Assembly (NCBI GenBank): GCA_045221575.1
Contig: JBGUWU010000007.1
Coordinates: forward strand, 1 to 40,766
Direction of reading: 5' to 3'
Length of the DNA: 40,766 nucleotides
Source of the DNA: Scybalousia_A sp045221575
Lineage (GTDB): Bacteria; Bacteroidota; Bacteroidia; Bacteroidales; P3
Shown here: piece by piece, positions 1 to 6,862 of the stretch
Layout of the letters: each line of letters begins with the position of its first letter
Position numbering within the stretch: the stretch's first letter is position 1
Made by a program: the position numbers and the translations under genes
Notes under the pieces: model-generated
Told to the model about the DNA's origin: nothing
The model's database searches: none
Seen by the model: the letters and a program-made list of their open reading frames with translations, nothing else

Positions 1-737
1 CTTGTACCTGCAATATTACCAACAGTTATTGCATTTTCCCATTCTGTATCTGTTGCTAATGTATATTGAACATTTGCAGGAGCGTCTATATTAACATCAC
101 TATTTACCCAACTAACTGTTGCAGTTGAAGAAGTAATATCATTTATTGCAATTCCATTAGGAGTTACACATGCAGGAGCGATATAATCTACACCAGAGAC
201 ATCATCAATAAATGCTGAAGTACCACACCCATCTACATAGTGAAAAGCAATATAGATTGGTTGTCCGATATAGGCTGATAAATCCACTGTTCTTTCTTCC
301 CATTCGTTCCCCTCACCAGGAAATGTTATTCCAGCAATGGAGGTGAAATCACTTGCAGAAGTTCCTGTTGTAGAAACCTCTATAGTGAAGGTGGTATTAG
401 CAGCATCTTCAGGATAATCATTCGCTAAGTAGAATGACAATGTATGATTACCATCCGAAGGCAATAGCTGAGGAGTTATCAAATAAGTCTCAGTACCGCC
501 GTCACAATCCCACGATTTTGCTACAACATAATCGCCGGTGTGACTGAGACCCATGATTACCCAACTATCACCGTTGCCACTGGCAATATCAAGGACAGTC
601 CAAGTACTTGGTATACCATCCTCGAAACCTTCATTCAAAGGCGCTGTGTTTTGTGCCGTAACTGTTCCCGTACCGATACATATACAACATATCAGTGCCA
701 GAAAGACGGCGAGCCAATTTTTAATTTTTCGTTTCAT
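1..737 (-). CDS. Secreted choice-of-anchor J / Fn3 protein, N-terminal part
   Basis: The reading frame starts with ATG at 737 and stays open to the left edge, giving 245 codons of a longer protein. Residues 1-29 form a signal peptide ending TVTAQ. Residues about 33-187 (GFEDGIPSTW near 37, SWDCDGG near 75, IYIAFHYVDGCGTSAFIDDV at 161-180) match the cleaved-adhesin/choice-of-anchor J beta-sandwich found in Bacteroidota surface and gingipain-type adhesins. From about 189 (CVTPNGIAINDITSSTATVSW) a fibronectin type III domain begins. Such proteins are usually exported, often by the type IX system, but the C-terminal sorting domain that would show this lies outside the window. A good TTTG-N19-TAAATTTG promoter lies upstream. 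G+C near the start (about 48% in one 60-base line) exceeds that of the core genes. Confidence 0.85.
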   Translation of the reverse strand, partial: MKRKIKNWLAVFLALICCICIGTGTVTAQNTAPLNEGFEDGIPSTWTVLDIASGNGDSWVIMGLSHTGDYVVAKSWDCDGGTETYLITPQLLPSDGNHTLSFYLANDYPEDAANTTFTIEVSTTGTSASDFTSIAGITFPGEGNEWEERTVDLSAYIGQPIYIAFHYVDGCGTSAFIDDVSGVDYIAPACVTPNGIAINDITSSTATVSWVNSDVNIDAPANVQYTLATDTEWENAITVGNIAGT

Positions 738-812
738 GATAAATTTAATTTAGTTAAACATATGTTAATTTTAAATTATATATTTTCAATATAATACTAT
801 ATAATCAACCGC

Positions 813-843
813 CAAATTTACAAAATTTTTCTTATATCGCAAA
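813..843 (-). promoter_or_regulatory. Bacteroidota-type promoter of the surface-protein gene
   Basis: Read on the minus strand, TTTG (840-843) is followed after exactly 19 bases by TAAATTTG (813-820). This matches the Bacteroidota -33/-7 consensus. The expected start leaves an untranslated leader of about 70 bases before the ATG at 737. Confidence 0.65.
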
Positions 844-990
844 TTTTTTCCATCTTTTTTTACTCCTAAGCTATAAATAGCTTAATAAACGAAGAGTTTA
901 AAAGAAACAAAAACACCATCTTAACATCAAAAAAATCTTCGTTTTTTTTCAAAAAGATTTGATTTTAATAAAAAAAGTCTTAGTCTTAGC

Positions 991-1033
991 AAAAAAAGAC
1001 TTGATTTTCTCGCACCAAAATCAAGTCTTTTTT
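991..1033. terminator. Bidirectional intrinsic terminator-like hairpin
   Basis: A 17-base stem (992-1008 with 1017-1033) encloses an 8-base loop. Its core is GACTTGATTTT paired with AAAATCAAGTC, and the A and T runs at the two edges would give a U tract in either direction. No gene ends right beside it, so it may be a remnant or insulate the surface-protein promoter. Confidence 0.6.
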
Positions 1034-1061
1034 CTCCACAAACAAGAAAAAAAAATAATCA

Positions 1062-1103
1062 CGGACAATTTACAGACAATTTACGGACTGTCCGCGGACT
1101 GCC
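1062..1103. repeat. Degenerate tandem 11-mers with GC-rich palindrome
   Basis: Four imperfect units of about 11 bases (GGACAATTTAC, AGACAATTTAC, GGACTGTCCGC, GGACTGCCC) lie head to tail. The junction of the third and fourth creates the 10-base perfect palindrome GTCCGCGGAC at 1090-1099. It stands out as GC-rich inside a very AT-rich spacer. Its function is unknown. Confidence 0.5.
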
Positions 1104-1263
1104 CAATAAAAACATATTATCCCATAAAGTAAAACTTTATAATAAAACGATAACAATCTCAAAAACAAAAATATTAAACACAAACTATATCTCTACAATA
1201 ATGACATAATTTTTAATAATTTTCAATAATTTTTAAGACAAAAAAAATTTTTAATACATCCAA

Positions 1264-1311
1264 AAAACATACATAATATATATACTATAGTATATATATT
1301 ATGTATGTTTT
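1264..1311. repeat. 48-bp perfect palindrome without a loop
   Basis: Each base of the left arm (1264-1287) pairs with the right arm (1288-1311) with no spacer and no mismatch. The arms start AAAACATACATAAT and meet at CTATAG. It is too AT-rich and loopless to look like an ordinary terminator. Confidence 0.85.
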
Positions 1312-1410
1312 CAAGGTTTTGTATTAAACCCTCAAAATCAAAAGATTAACGTTTTATATTTTTCAACATCATAATAAACCATATTATGCAAAAATTATTA
1401 CATATAAATC

Positions 1411-1500
1411 AACCCAAAATTAATGTTTCTAAACACTAAAATTAACCTAAAATTAGTGTTTCCAAACACTAAAATATTCTATTCACTAAACTAAAAGAAA
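1411..1500. repeat. Repeat block, left flank of the TA module
   Basis: Bases 1442-1500 are repeated at 2091-2149 with one mismatch, and 52 of them (1449-1500) are identical. Each copy contains the inverted repeat TAGTGTTT-CC-AAACACTA. A shorter, more diverged copy (1411-1441) lies directly before it, so the hairpin motif occurs twice in tandem here. It sits downstream of the toxin gene, where it could also end transcription. Confidence 0.85.
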
Positions 1501-1533
1501 AGAAATTATTTTTTTTGATTTTTATAATGCTTA

Positions 1534-1812
1534 TTATTTAAACAAGTCTGCGTGCGAACCTGTGCGACTAAAAAGCATTATCATTTCATCATCATGAGAT
1601 TCCCACACCATAAGCCAATCGGGGCGTATATGACATTCCCATTTCCCCGCATAATTACCTGTCAGTTTATGAGGACGGTATTGTGCTGGCAAGGAGCCTG
1701 TTTGGGCAAGCAAACGCATAGCCTCACGAAGCAATAACATATTGTAGCCTCTGCGTTTGCATAGTTGTGCATCTTTAACAAAACGCTTTGTAACGCGGAT
1801 AGTATAACTCAT
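1534..1812 (-). CDS. YafQ/RelE-family mRNA interferase toxin
   Basis: This 92-residue protein has the length and layout of YafQ-type toxins of the RelE superfamily, which cut mRNA on the ribosome. Residues likely to be catalytic line up with those known in E. coli YafQ: H48, H61, D65, W66 and H87, followed by F91. The segment YRPHKLTGNYAGKWECHIRP is typical of the family. The start codon overlaps the antitoxin stop by four bases (ATGA), as in a translationally coupled pair. G+C is near 50% in its middle, well above the local core genes, and the pair lies between direct repeats, both signs of acquisition. The family call is firm; activity is inferred. Confidence 0.88.
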   Translation of the reverse strand: MSYTIRVTKRFVKDAQLCKRRGYNMLLLREAMRLLAQTGSLPAQYRPHKLTGNYAGKWECHIRPDWLMVWESHDDEMIMLFSRTGSHADLFK

Positions 1813-2003
1813 AACAGATTATGTGCTGTAAAGAAATCATCTACATTATTATATGTTTCCACATTACCTATCTTTTCATCACGTATAGCCTCTTCTAAAT
1901 CAAGACTACGTTCATGAAAAATATCAAGCGAACGGATAAGTGCTACAACCTTTTGAGCCACTTCATTTGTTGGATCGTAATCAAATATCATTGTACTTTC
2001 CAT
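1809..2003 (-). CDS. Antitoxin partner of the YafQ-like toxin
   Basis: This 64-residue acidic protein directly precedes the toxin and overlaps it by four bases. The C-terminal half (EAIRDEKIGNVETYNNVDDF) resembles the toxin-wrapping tails of small antitoxins seen beside RelE/YafQ toxins in Bacteroidota. I do not recognise a clear DinJ-type ribbon-helix-helix motif at the N-terminus. ATG codons occur at 2003 and 1991; the first is chosen because it suits the promoter spacing. By analogy with other type II modules it should neutralise the toxin and repress the shared promoter, where a 16-base palindrome overlaps the -33 box. Confidence 0.75.
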   Translation of the reverse strand: MESTMIFDYDPTNEVAQKVVALIRSLDIFHERSLDLEEAIRDEKIGNVETYNNVDDFFTAHNLL

Positions 2004-2035
2004 ATCAACGTAATTTTGTTATAATAATTATTTGG

Positions 2036-2067
2036 CAAATATATACGCTTTTTTTGATATATCAAAA
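2036..2067 (-). promoter_or_regulatory. TA promoter with overlapping palindromic operator
   Basis: On the minus strand TTTG (2063-2066) and TATATTTG (2036-2043) are separated by 19 bases, the ideal Bacteroidota spacing. The perfect 16-base palindrome TTTTGATATATCAAAA (2052-2067) covers the -33 element, a natural site for binding by an antitoxin dimer. Confidence 0.6.
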
Positions 2068-2090
2068 TTAATATTCCTAAATATTATTTT

Positions 2091-2149
2091 TTAACCCAAA
2101 ATTAGTGTTTCCAAACACTAAAATATTCTATTCACTAAACTAAAAGAAA
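2091..2149. repeat. Right direct-repeat copy flanking the TA module
   Basis: This is the second copy of the 59-base sequence at 1442-1500, in the same orientation and 649 bases away, with one mismatch. It lies upstream of the TA promoter. Confidence 0.9.
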
Positions 2150-2290
2150 GAAAAGGCAGAAAATAAATATCCTTACAATCAATTAATTGCATACTCTCAC
2201 TTTCGAAACCGCCTGCAAGGATAATACTTTTTTCAAAACAATAGATTTATGTTATAATTTTTTATAATCCAAACTTATTTTAAACCAAAA
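2150..2290. other. Non-coding remainder of the 2004-2355 spacer
   Basis: Besides the TA promoter, the right direct repeat and the terminator at 2291-2326, I see nothing coding or structured here. Confidence 0.5.
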
Positions 2291-2326
2291 AAAACGGAGA
2301 TAAGTTTTTGTATTTATCTCCGTTTT
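2287..2326 (-). terminator. Terminator of the coiled-coil lipoprotein gene
   Basis: A 13-base stem (2291-2303 with 2314-2326, core CGGAGATAA) has a 10-base loop. It is followed on the minus strand by a run of T (2294 down to 2287), right after the stop of the gene at 2356. Confidence 0.75.
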
Positions 2327-2355
2327 GTGTTATATGGTTTTTATTACGTTCTTGT

Positions 2356-3225
2356 TTATTTTATCATTATAACAAGGAACTTACTTCTTGACCAGAACTT
2401 GTTAGGGTCTATAATTGTAAGTTGAGTAGGTCTTTCTGCTGCATCAAAAGAATAAGAAGCACTTGGGTGAGAAGTCATCAACTGAACTTTCTTTCCTGGT
2501 AAAGGTATTTTCTTTAATCTTCTTGCATCTACCTCTGTGTATTTGTTAAGGTCTGCATCAGAAGAAACATTTGTTTTCTTACCCATACCTAAGAAACCAC
2601 CTTTTGAATTGATAACACCTTTTTGTATCAACTCTTTCTTTGTTCCTACGATATAATAAACAGTGTTTCTTTCGTCTTCAACCTTTACTATATGGTCGTC
2701 TTTCTCTTTGTTTTGACGTGATAGTTCGTCAAGGTTTTTGTTCAAAGAATTGATGATGATGTTCTTCTTTTGCAACTCGGTAGTAAGAAGTTGTATCTCT
2801 TCTTCCTGTTCAAGTATTCTTTGTTGCAACTTCTCTATAAAAGCAGTCAATTCTTTGTTGTTTGATTTTGATTTCTGTAGTTCCTTAGTCAAAGAATTTA
2901 TCTTTTGTTTATTCTGACTAAGTATTTCATTGATGTCTTGTATTTGAGATTGAATTCTTGAACGATTAGTTTGATTAAGTTCTGCTGAAGAATTTCTTAT
3001 AGCCTCCACATTAGAGTATTTAGAAGTAACAGCATTAAGATTTTCTTCTATCTCGTTCAACTGAGAGAATAAATCCTCCATTTCAGCATTCTTTGCGTCC
3101 AAAGCAGCCTGTATAGAGTCTTGCATTGCTTTTTCATTTACTATTTTCTGTTCCATCTCTTTCTTTCCGCAAGAGAAGAATAGCAATGTACTTATTATGC
3201 CTATAGCAAACAAAATCCGTTTCAT
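2356..3225 (-). CDS. Coiled-coil lipoprotein, Cbp1-adhesin-like
   Basis: This 289-residue protein begins with a lipoprotein signal peptide (MKRILFAIGIISTLLFFSC, lipid-bearing Cys 19). Residues about 25-190 are rich in E, K, Q and N with heptad spacing, a long coiled coil. The C-terminal region has the conserved-looking core VYYIVGTKKELIQKG, then GGFLGMGKKT and a PSASYSF stretch. That layout resembles the collagen-binding 'Cbp1' lipoprotein family annotated in Bacteroides, but adhesive function cannot be shown from sequence. It is probably anchored in a membrane as a periplasmic or surface rod. It may be the last gene of the minus-strand run starting at 6705, with a 90-base gap before it and its own terminator after it. 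Confidence 0.75.
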   Translation of the reverse strand: MKRILFAIGIISTLLFFSCGKKEMEQKIVNEKAMQDSIQAALDAKNAEMEDLFSQLNEIEENLNAVTSKYSNVEAIRNSSAELNQTNRSRIQSQIQDINEILSQNKQKINSLTKELQKSKSNNKELTAFIEKLQQRILEQEEEIQLLTTELQKKNIIINSLNKNLDELSRQNKEKDDHIVKVEDERNTVYYIVGTKKELIQKGVINSKGGFLGMGKKTNVSSDADLNKYTEVDARRLKKIPLPGKKVQLMTSHPSASYSFDAAERPTQLTIIDPNKFWSRSKFLVIMIK

Positions 3226-3315
3226 TTCTTTTTCTGTATTTGTTAGTTATTAGATTTATTACAATTATAATAACGCAATGTATTTTGAATTATTTTATCC
3301 TAAAGAAAAAAAAGA

Positions 3316-3864
3316 TTATTCGTATAACTGTTTTTTCTCATTTCGGCAGATCACTCCTGTTATGAAAGCAACCAATATACCCATTATCATGTTCAGCACC
3401 ATTCCCCACGCAACCAAGTAAGGCATCTCTGGAAGAACAACTTTATCTATATCTATGTTTTCTGAGCGTGCTATTGATCTTGTCATAACGTCAATAGTTC
3501 TATCGTGGAAAGAATCTAAGCCGTTGTCTATATACAGTGTATAACCATACATAAACACAGCATAAATAGCACAAGCCACCAAACAAGAATAGAATGAAAC
3601 AAGAAAGGCTTCCTTAAAACTTATCTTCCTTTCTATTAGGTTTCTTCTATAATGAAAGACTAACATCAAACTCATCAATAAAAGACCTAAAAAAACTACC
3701 CATGTTTCATCTTTAGCAATAGGAGCATTAGCAGGGTGTCCTACAACGTATCTAAGGAAAAGAAAAACACAAAGACCCGCCGCCATTACTATTCCATACT
3801 TTACGCCAGCCAACTTATAGTTGCCATGCATTACTGATTTGTACCTTGTAATTATTTTACCCAT
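3316..3864 (-). CDS. DUF4199-family membrane protein (second of tandem pair)
   Basis: The 182-residue protein has about four hydrophobic helices (roughly 22-42, 53-70, 84-108 and 150-172). The region from about 75, RRNLIERKISFKEAF, fits DUF4199 proteins common in Bacteroidota. No enzyme motif is visible. It follows a related gene after 22 bases; shared topology, with a loop of about 40 residues between helices 3 and 4, suggests the pair arose by duplication. The function of the family is unknown. Confidence 0.7.
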   Translation of the reverse strand: MGKIITRYKSVMHGNYKLAGVKYGIVMAAGLCVFLFLRYVVGHPANAPIAKDETWVVFLGLLLMSLMLVFHYRRNLIERKISFKEAFLVSFYSCLVACAIYAVFMYGYTLYIDNGLDSFHDRTIDVMTRSIARSENIDIDKVVLPEMPYLVAWGMVLNMIMGILVAFITGVICRNEKKQLYE

Positions 3865-3886
3865 AATAATTTGTTTTATATTACTA

Positions 3887-4396
3887 CTATTTTTTATTAT
3901 ATATTCTGTTGTTCAAAGTCATAAACAAAGAGATAAGCAAGATATACATCATATTGTTAAAGATGCTTACCAAAAAATTAGCAAAAATGTATGAGACTTT
4001 GAGTACAGGTAGTAATGATGGGTTACTCATGTCAATATTATATGACTTCATTGACTGTTCCACTATCGAAACAATATTGTATATCATAAAAGGGTCTAAG
4101 ACCATTATCCTTACAAACAAATAAGCGGAGATAAAGAAAGAAATAACAACACATGCCACAAAGCCTATTGTCATATATCGCCAAAACTTGACTTTGTTAT
4201 CTTGCATTTTACGATACTTCACCATCATTGCAATCAACATAACTACGGTGATAAAGAAGTATATGTTGTCATATAGGAAGGTGTGCTTTTCCAATTCAGT
4301 ATAAAAGCCCAACAAGTAATAGACAAAACTAATAAAGCCTATTATTGTTCCGTATCTAAAAGCGTGTTGCAAATATGTTTTCTTTTCTTCTGTCAT
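3887..4396 (-). CDS. DUF4199-family membrane protein (first of tandem pair)
   Basis: This 169-residue protein has four predicted membrane helices (about 12-30, 42-60, 73-98 and 130-160). The N-terminal HAFRYGTIIGFISFVYYLLGF and the MVKYRKMQDNKVKFWRYMTIGF segment match the DUF4199 layout of its neighbour. It starts 35 bases after the stop of the DUF4838 gene and is probably cotranscribed with it. The function is unknown; no catalytic residues are apparent. Confidence 0.68.
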   Translation of the reverse strand: MTEEKKTYLQHAFRYGTIIGFISFVYYLLGFYTELEKHTFLYDNIYFFITVVMLIAMMVKYRKMQDNKVKFWRYMTIGFVACVVISFFISAYLFVRIMVLDPFMIYNIVSIVEQSMKSYNIDMSNPSLLPVLKVSYIFANFLVSIFNNMMYILLISLFMTLNNRIYNKK

Positions 4397-4431
4397 TATC
4401 GTTTAACAAGGTATTGAAAAATGTTTAAAAT

Positions 4432-6705
4432 TTATTTAATAATTATCTCATCTAAGAATATCCATGATTTATTTGTATAGGAAGCATGCCAAGATGGAAG
4501 AGTCTTTGTTCCCTCTATTTGAAATCTCACATAACGGAACTTATCTTTTATACTAAATGAATATTCTTGTATTGCCGGATTGTTTCTGTTGTTGCCATTG
4601 CCGTTTTTCTCTCCTACCTTAGTAAAGTTCTTACCGTCTAAAGAAACAAGGCAAACAACTTTCAAAGGGTGAAGTATCCAAGCATGAGGCAAAGCAAGAG
4701 AAGATATTGTTGCAGTACGATTAGAATATGTTTTTTCCACATCAACCGTTACTGTTGCATCTTTTCCCCACCAACCTATCCAACTCATCTTGAAATCTGC
4801 TGGACCTCGTGTTCCATCTGTTAAAGTATTAGGATCACCTTTGCAATAGTTTGGTGCAGGCATAGGATCACATGTTACTTGTTTTTGAAAAGCAATATTA
4901 TCTTCCGCAAAATTCTCTATAGAACGTTTAAGTGCTTTATAATAAGTGTCGGGTTTTAATCCGTTTTCGTTTAAAGACTCCACTCCCGCTCGCTTACATA
5001 TATCATAAAACGTTTCTATTCTTTGAGCCATATCTTCTTTTAATTCCCATGTGTTTTTATTCTTTTTAAAGAAACCTCTCTCACCATAAACATCTGCCTT
5101 GGCTATCTCTAAGATAGCATAATGAACAGGAAGATGAGCCGTTTGAACTCTAAGAAAGGCTTTCTTATCTTTCTTTGTCATCTCTTCTGCTTGGTAGAGT
5201 ATGCTATCGTATCGTTGTAGGTTTTCTTCGCTAAGGATATTGTCTTTGTAATTTGTTGGAGGTCCATATATATCTAAGACAACGCTTGACTTATAACTTA
5301 TGGCGACATTCTCTAAATCGTCCATATATTGTCTAACCTTCTTTGCTCCCGAACCATAATAATTACGCATAAACTCGTTAATGATTGAGTCTTGCTTCTC
5401 ATTAGGATTCCACAAAAGTTTTGCTAAAAGATAGTTCTTCAGTTCTGCAAACTCATGTCCTTTGTTGCAGTTAGCCTGTTGAAACTGCATATTTGCACCG
5501 TTCTTTACAAAGTATTTGATATTTGGCTGTAAGACGTGCATATTTGGGAAAGGACACATATAATGAGCAAAATCACATTCATAATCCCAAAGAAAAATAT
5601 TACTACTTACCTTTGCCCAATCTTCTAAATCTTTTGCAAAGGAAGAAGTAGGATTTTTTTGTTTTTCTTCCTCTATGGTTATATTTCTGTTTGCTTCTAT
5701 GGTGCAAAGCATTATTTGAACATTCTTTTCTGGCTTTAAGGTCTTAGGACATTTTCTTGAATATTGATAAGCCAAAGTGGATATTAACTTATTAGGAAAT
5801 GCTTTTGCCATACGATTAACAAATGCAATGATAGGTGCAGCAGGAGAGCCTTCCTTATCAATCAAAGCCTTACATTTACTGCATTGACAATATGTTGGGT
5901 TGTCGTTCTGAGAAACACTCCACCAATCACACTCCGGTTGCAAAAGCATGGCTTGTCTAAGATTTTCTTTCATTATTTTGAAGACATCTTCGTTTGACCA
6001 ACAGACTTGGTCTCTCACTCTCTGTCCATTTACTAAAGCAAAATATTCCGGGTGTGTTTTAAAATAATCTTTGTCGGAACATAGTTTAGAAGCTGTATGA
6101 ACAAAAAATCCTTTAGCAAAGGTTTCTGTATAAAGGTCGGTTTTCAACCATTTTTGAAAGTCTTTGTCTCTCTTTGTATAGTTGGAATTAACTTCTCTGA
6201 AGACATTAGGGGAACGGAAAGAATAAGATAAATTTTTGCTTAGATATAAATCTTTTGTTTTAGGATAAACATTGCAATCTACAGCATATTTTCTAATGCC
6301 TAACTCTCTTTCCAAAAAATCTACAACAGAATAATACGCATTTGAACCATTAAATATTAGTTTTCCGTCTTTCATTGCATAGGAAGACATTGCAGGATTA
6401 TTCTTGTTAAAATCTTTTATAAAACCACGTGCAGAACCGATGATAAATTCTTCGTTCTGTCTTGGATATGTATCATTGACTATAGGAAGTTTTACATTGC
6501 AAGTCTTTTGAAAACCTTCTTGCAAAAGCATAGCGGCTTGCTTCTCGTCTTGTTTGGCATTCTTTGGTATTATAATAATATACTTACTCTTAGAATTTCT
6601 AACTATCTCCACTTTATCCTTAGGAATCTGAGCAGGAACATTCTTCTGAGCATTAGCACAAAATAGCATAAATAAGCAACTAAAAAACGTCAAAAATCTT
6701 CTCAT
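4432..6705 (-). CDS. Secreted DUF4838 protein with C-terminal discoidin-like domain
   Basis: The preferred start is ATG at 6705 (757 residues), because it opens a clean signal peptide (MRRFLTFFSCLFMLFCANAQ) and has GAGG about ten bases upstream; an in-frame start at 6774 would add an unlikely leader overlapping the promoter. Residues about 25-130 resemble the N-terminal domain of GH67 alpha-glucuronidases. The central part has the DUF4838 features, including the CQCSKC cysteine motif near residue 275 and WDYECDFAHYMCPFPN near 375. The last 140 residues form an F5/8 type C-like beta-sandwich. DUF4838 proteins are thought to be carbohydrate-active, but the substrate is not known, and there are no SusC/SusD genes nearby to guide a guess. 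Confidence 0.8.
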   Translation of the reverse strand: MRRFLTFFSCLFMLFCANAQKNVPAQIPKDKVEIVRNSKSKYIIIIPKNAKQDEKQAAMLLQEGFQKTCNVKLPIVNDTYPRQNEEFIIGSARGFIKDFNKNNPAMSSYAMKDGKLIFNGSNAYYSVVDFLERELGIRKYAVDCNVYPKTKDLYLSKNLSYSFRSPNVFREVNSNYTKRDKDFQKWLKTDLYTETFAKGFFVHTASKLCSDKDYFKTHPEYFALVNGQRVRDQVCWSNEDVFKIMKENLRQAMLLQPECDWWSVSQNDNPTYCQCSKCKALIDKEGSPAAPIIAFVNRMAKAFPNKLISTLAYQYSRKCPKTLKPEKNVQIMLCTIEANRNITIEEEKQKNPTSSFAKDLEDWAKVSSNIFLWDYECDFAHYMCPFPNMHVLQPNIKYFVKNGANMQFQQANCNKGHEFAELKNYLLAKLLWNPNEKQDSIINEFMRNYYGSGAKKVRQYMDDLENVAISYKSSVVLDIYGPPTNYKDNILSEENLQRYDSILYQAEEMTKKDKKAFLRVQTAHLPVHYAILEIAKADVYGERGFFKKNKNTWELKEDMAQRIETFYDICKRAGVESLNENGLKPDTYYKALKRSIENFAEDNIAFQKQVTCDPMPAPNYCKGDPNTLTDGTRGPADFKMSWIGWWGKDATVTVDVEKTYSNRTATISSLALPHAWILHPLKVVCLVSLDGKNFTKVGEKNGNGNNRNNPAIQEYSFSIKDKFRYVRFQIEGTKTLPSWHASYTNKSWIFLDEIIIK

Positions 6706-6733
6706 AAAAAAAGCCTCTTTAAGTACGAATGCA

Positions 6734-6765
6734 CAAAAATATAAAAATATTTTTAAATAAACAAG
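6734..6765 (-). promoter_or_regulatory. Promoter of the DUF4838 gene run
   Basis: On the minus strand TATTTTTG (6734-6741) is preceded by CTTG (6762-6765) after 20 bases, a near-consensus Bacteroidota promoter. It suits the ATG at 6705. Confidence 0.5.
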
Positions 6766-6815
6766 TTTTCGCATTATTTTTTTGTTGAATTTCTCAAGAA
6801 TAAGATAATATTTTG

Positions 6816-6823
6816 TAACTTTG
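6816..6823 (+). promoter_or_regulatory. -7 element of the relA/spoT promoter
   Basis: TAACTTTG fits the TAnnTTTG consensus and lies 39 bases before the chosen ATG at 6863. A good -33 box at the usual distance is not seen. The element covers the TTG at 6821, which argues against that codon as a start. Confidence 0.5.
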
Positions 6824-6862
6824 CAACCTGTTTTTCCCCCATTTACTAAAAGGTTAAGAGAT

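Larger units (their letters stand above)
738..1533. other. Long AT-rich non-coding spacer
   Basis: I see no credible gene or tRNA in these roughly 800 bases. They hold the surface-protein promoter (813-843), a strong hairpin (991-1033), a run of degenerate 11-base repeats ending in a GC-rich palindrome (about 1062-1103), a 48-base perfect palindrome (1264-1311), and a set of repeats with TAGTGTTT..AAACACTA hairpins (1411-1500), the last of which is copied beyond the toxin-antitoxin genes. The density of inverted and direct repeats in a gene-free stretch suggests a site of past insertions. Confidence 0.7.

Noticed and set aside
540..794. Plus-strand open frame opposite the surface-protein gene
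   Set aside because: It is antisense to the well-supported signal peptide and anchor domain, has no family features, and runs through the minus-strand gene's upstream leader.
1411..1500. Possible CRISPR array
   Set aside because: There are only two adjacent diverged units with no regular spacers and no cas genes; the similarity is a direct repeat with hairpins.
738..1533. tRNA or riboswitch in the long spacer
   Set aside because: No cloverleaf, T-loop-like or known riboswitch core was seen; the structures present are simple palindromes and a terminator.
6821..6862. TTG start for the relA/spoT gene
   Set aside because: The codon is part of the TAACTTTG promoter element; the ATG at 6863 fits the known N-terminus.
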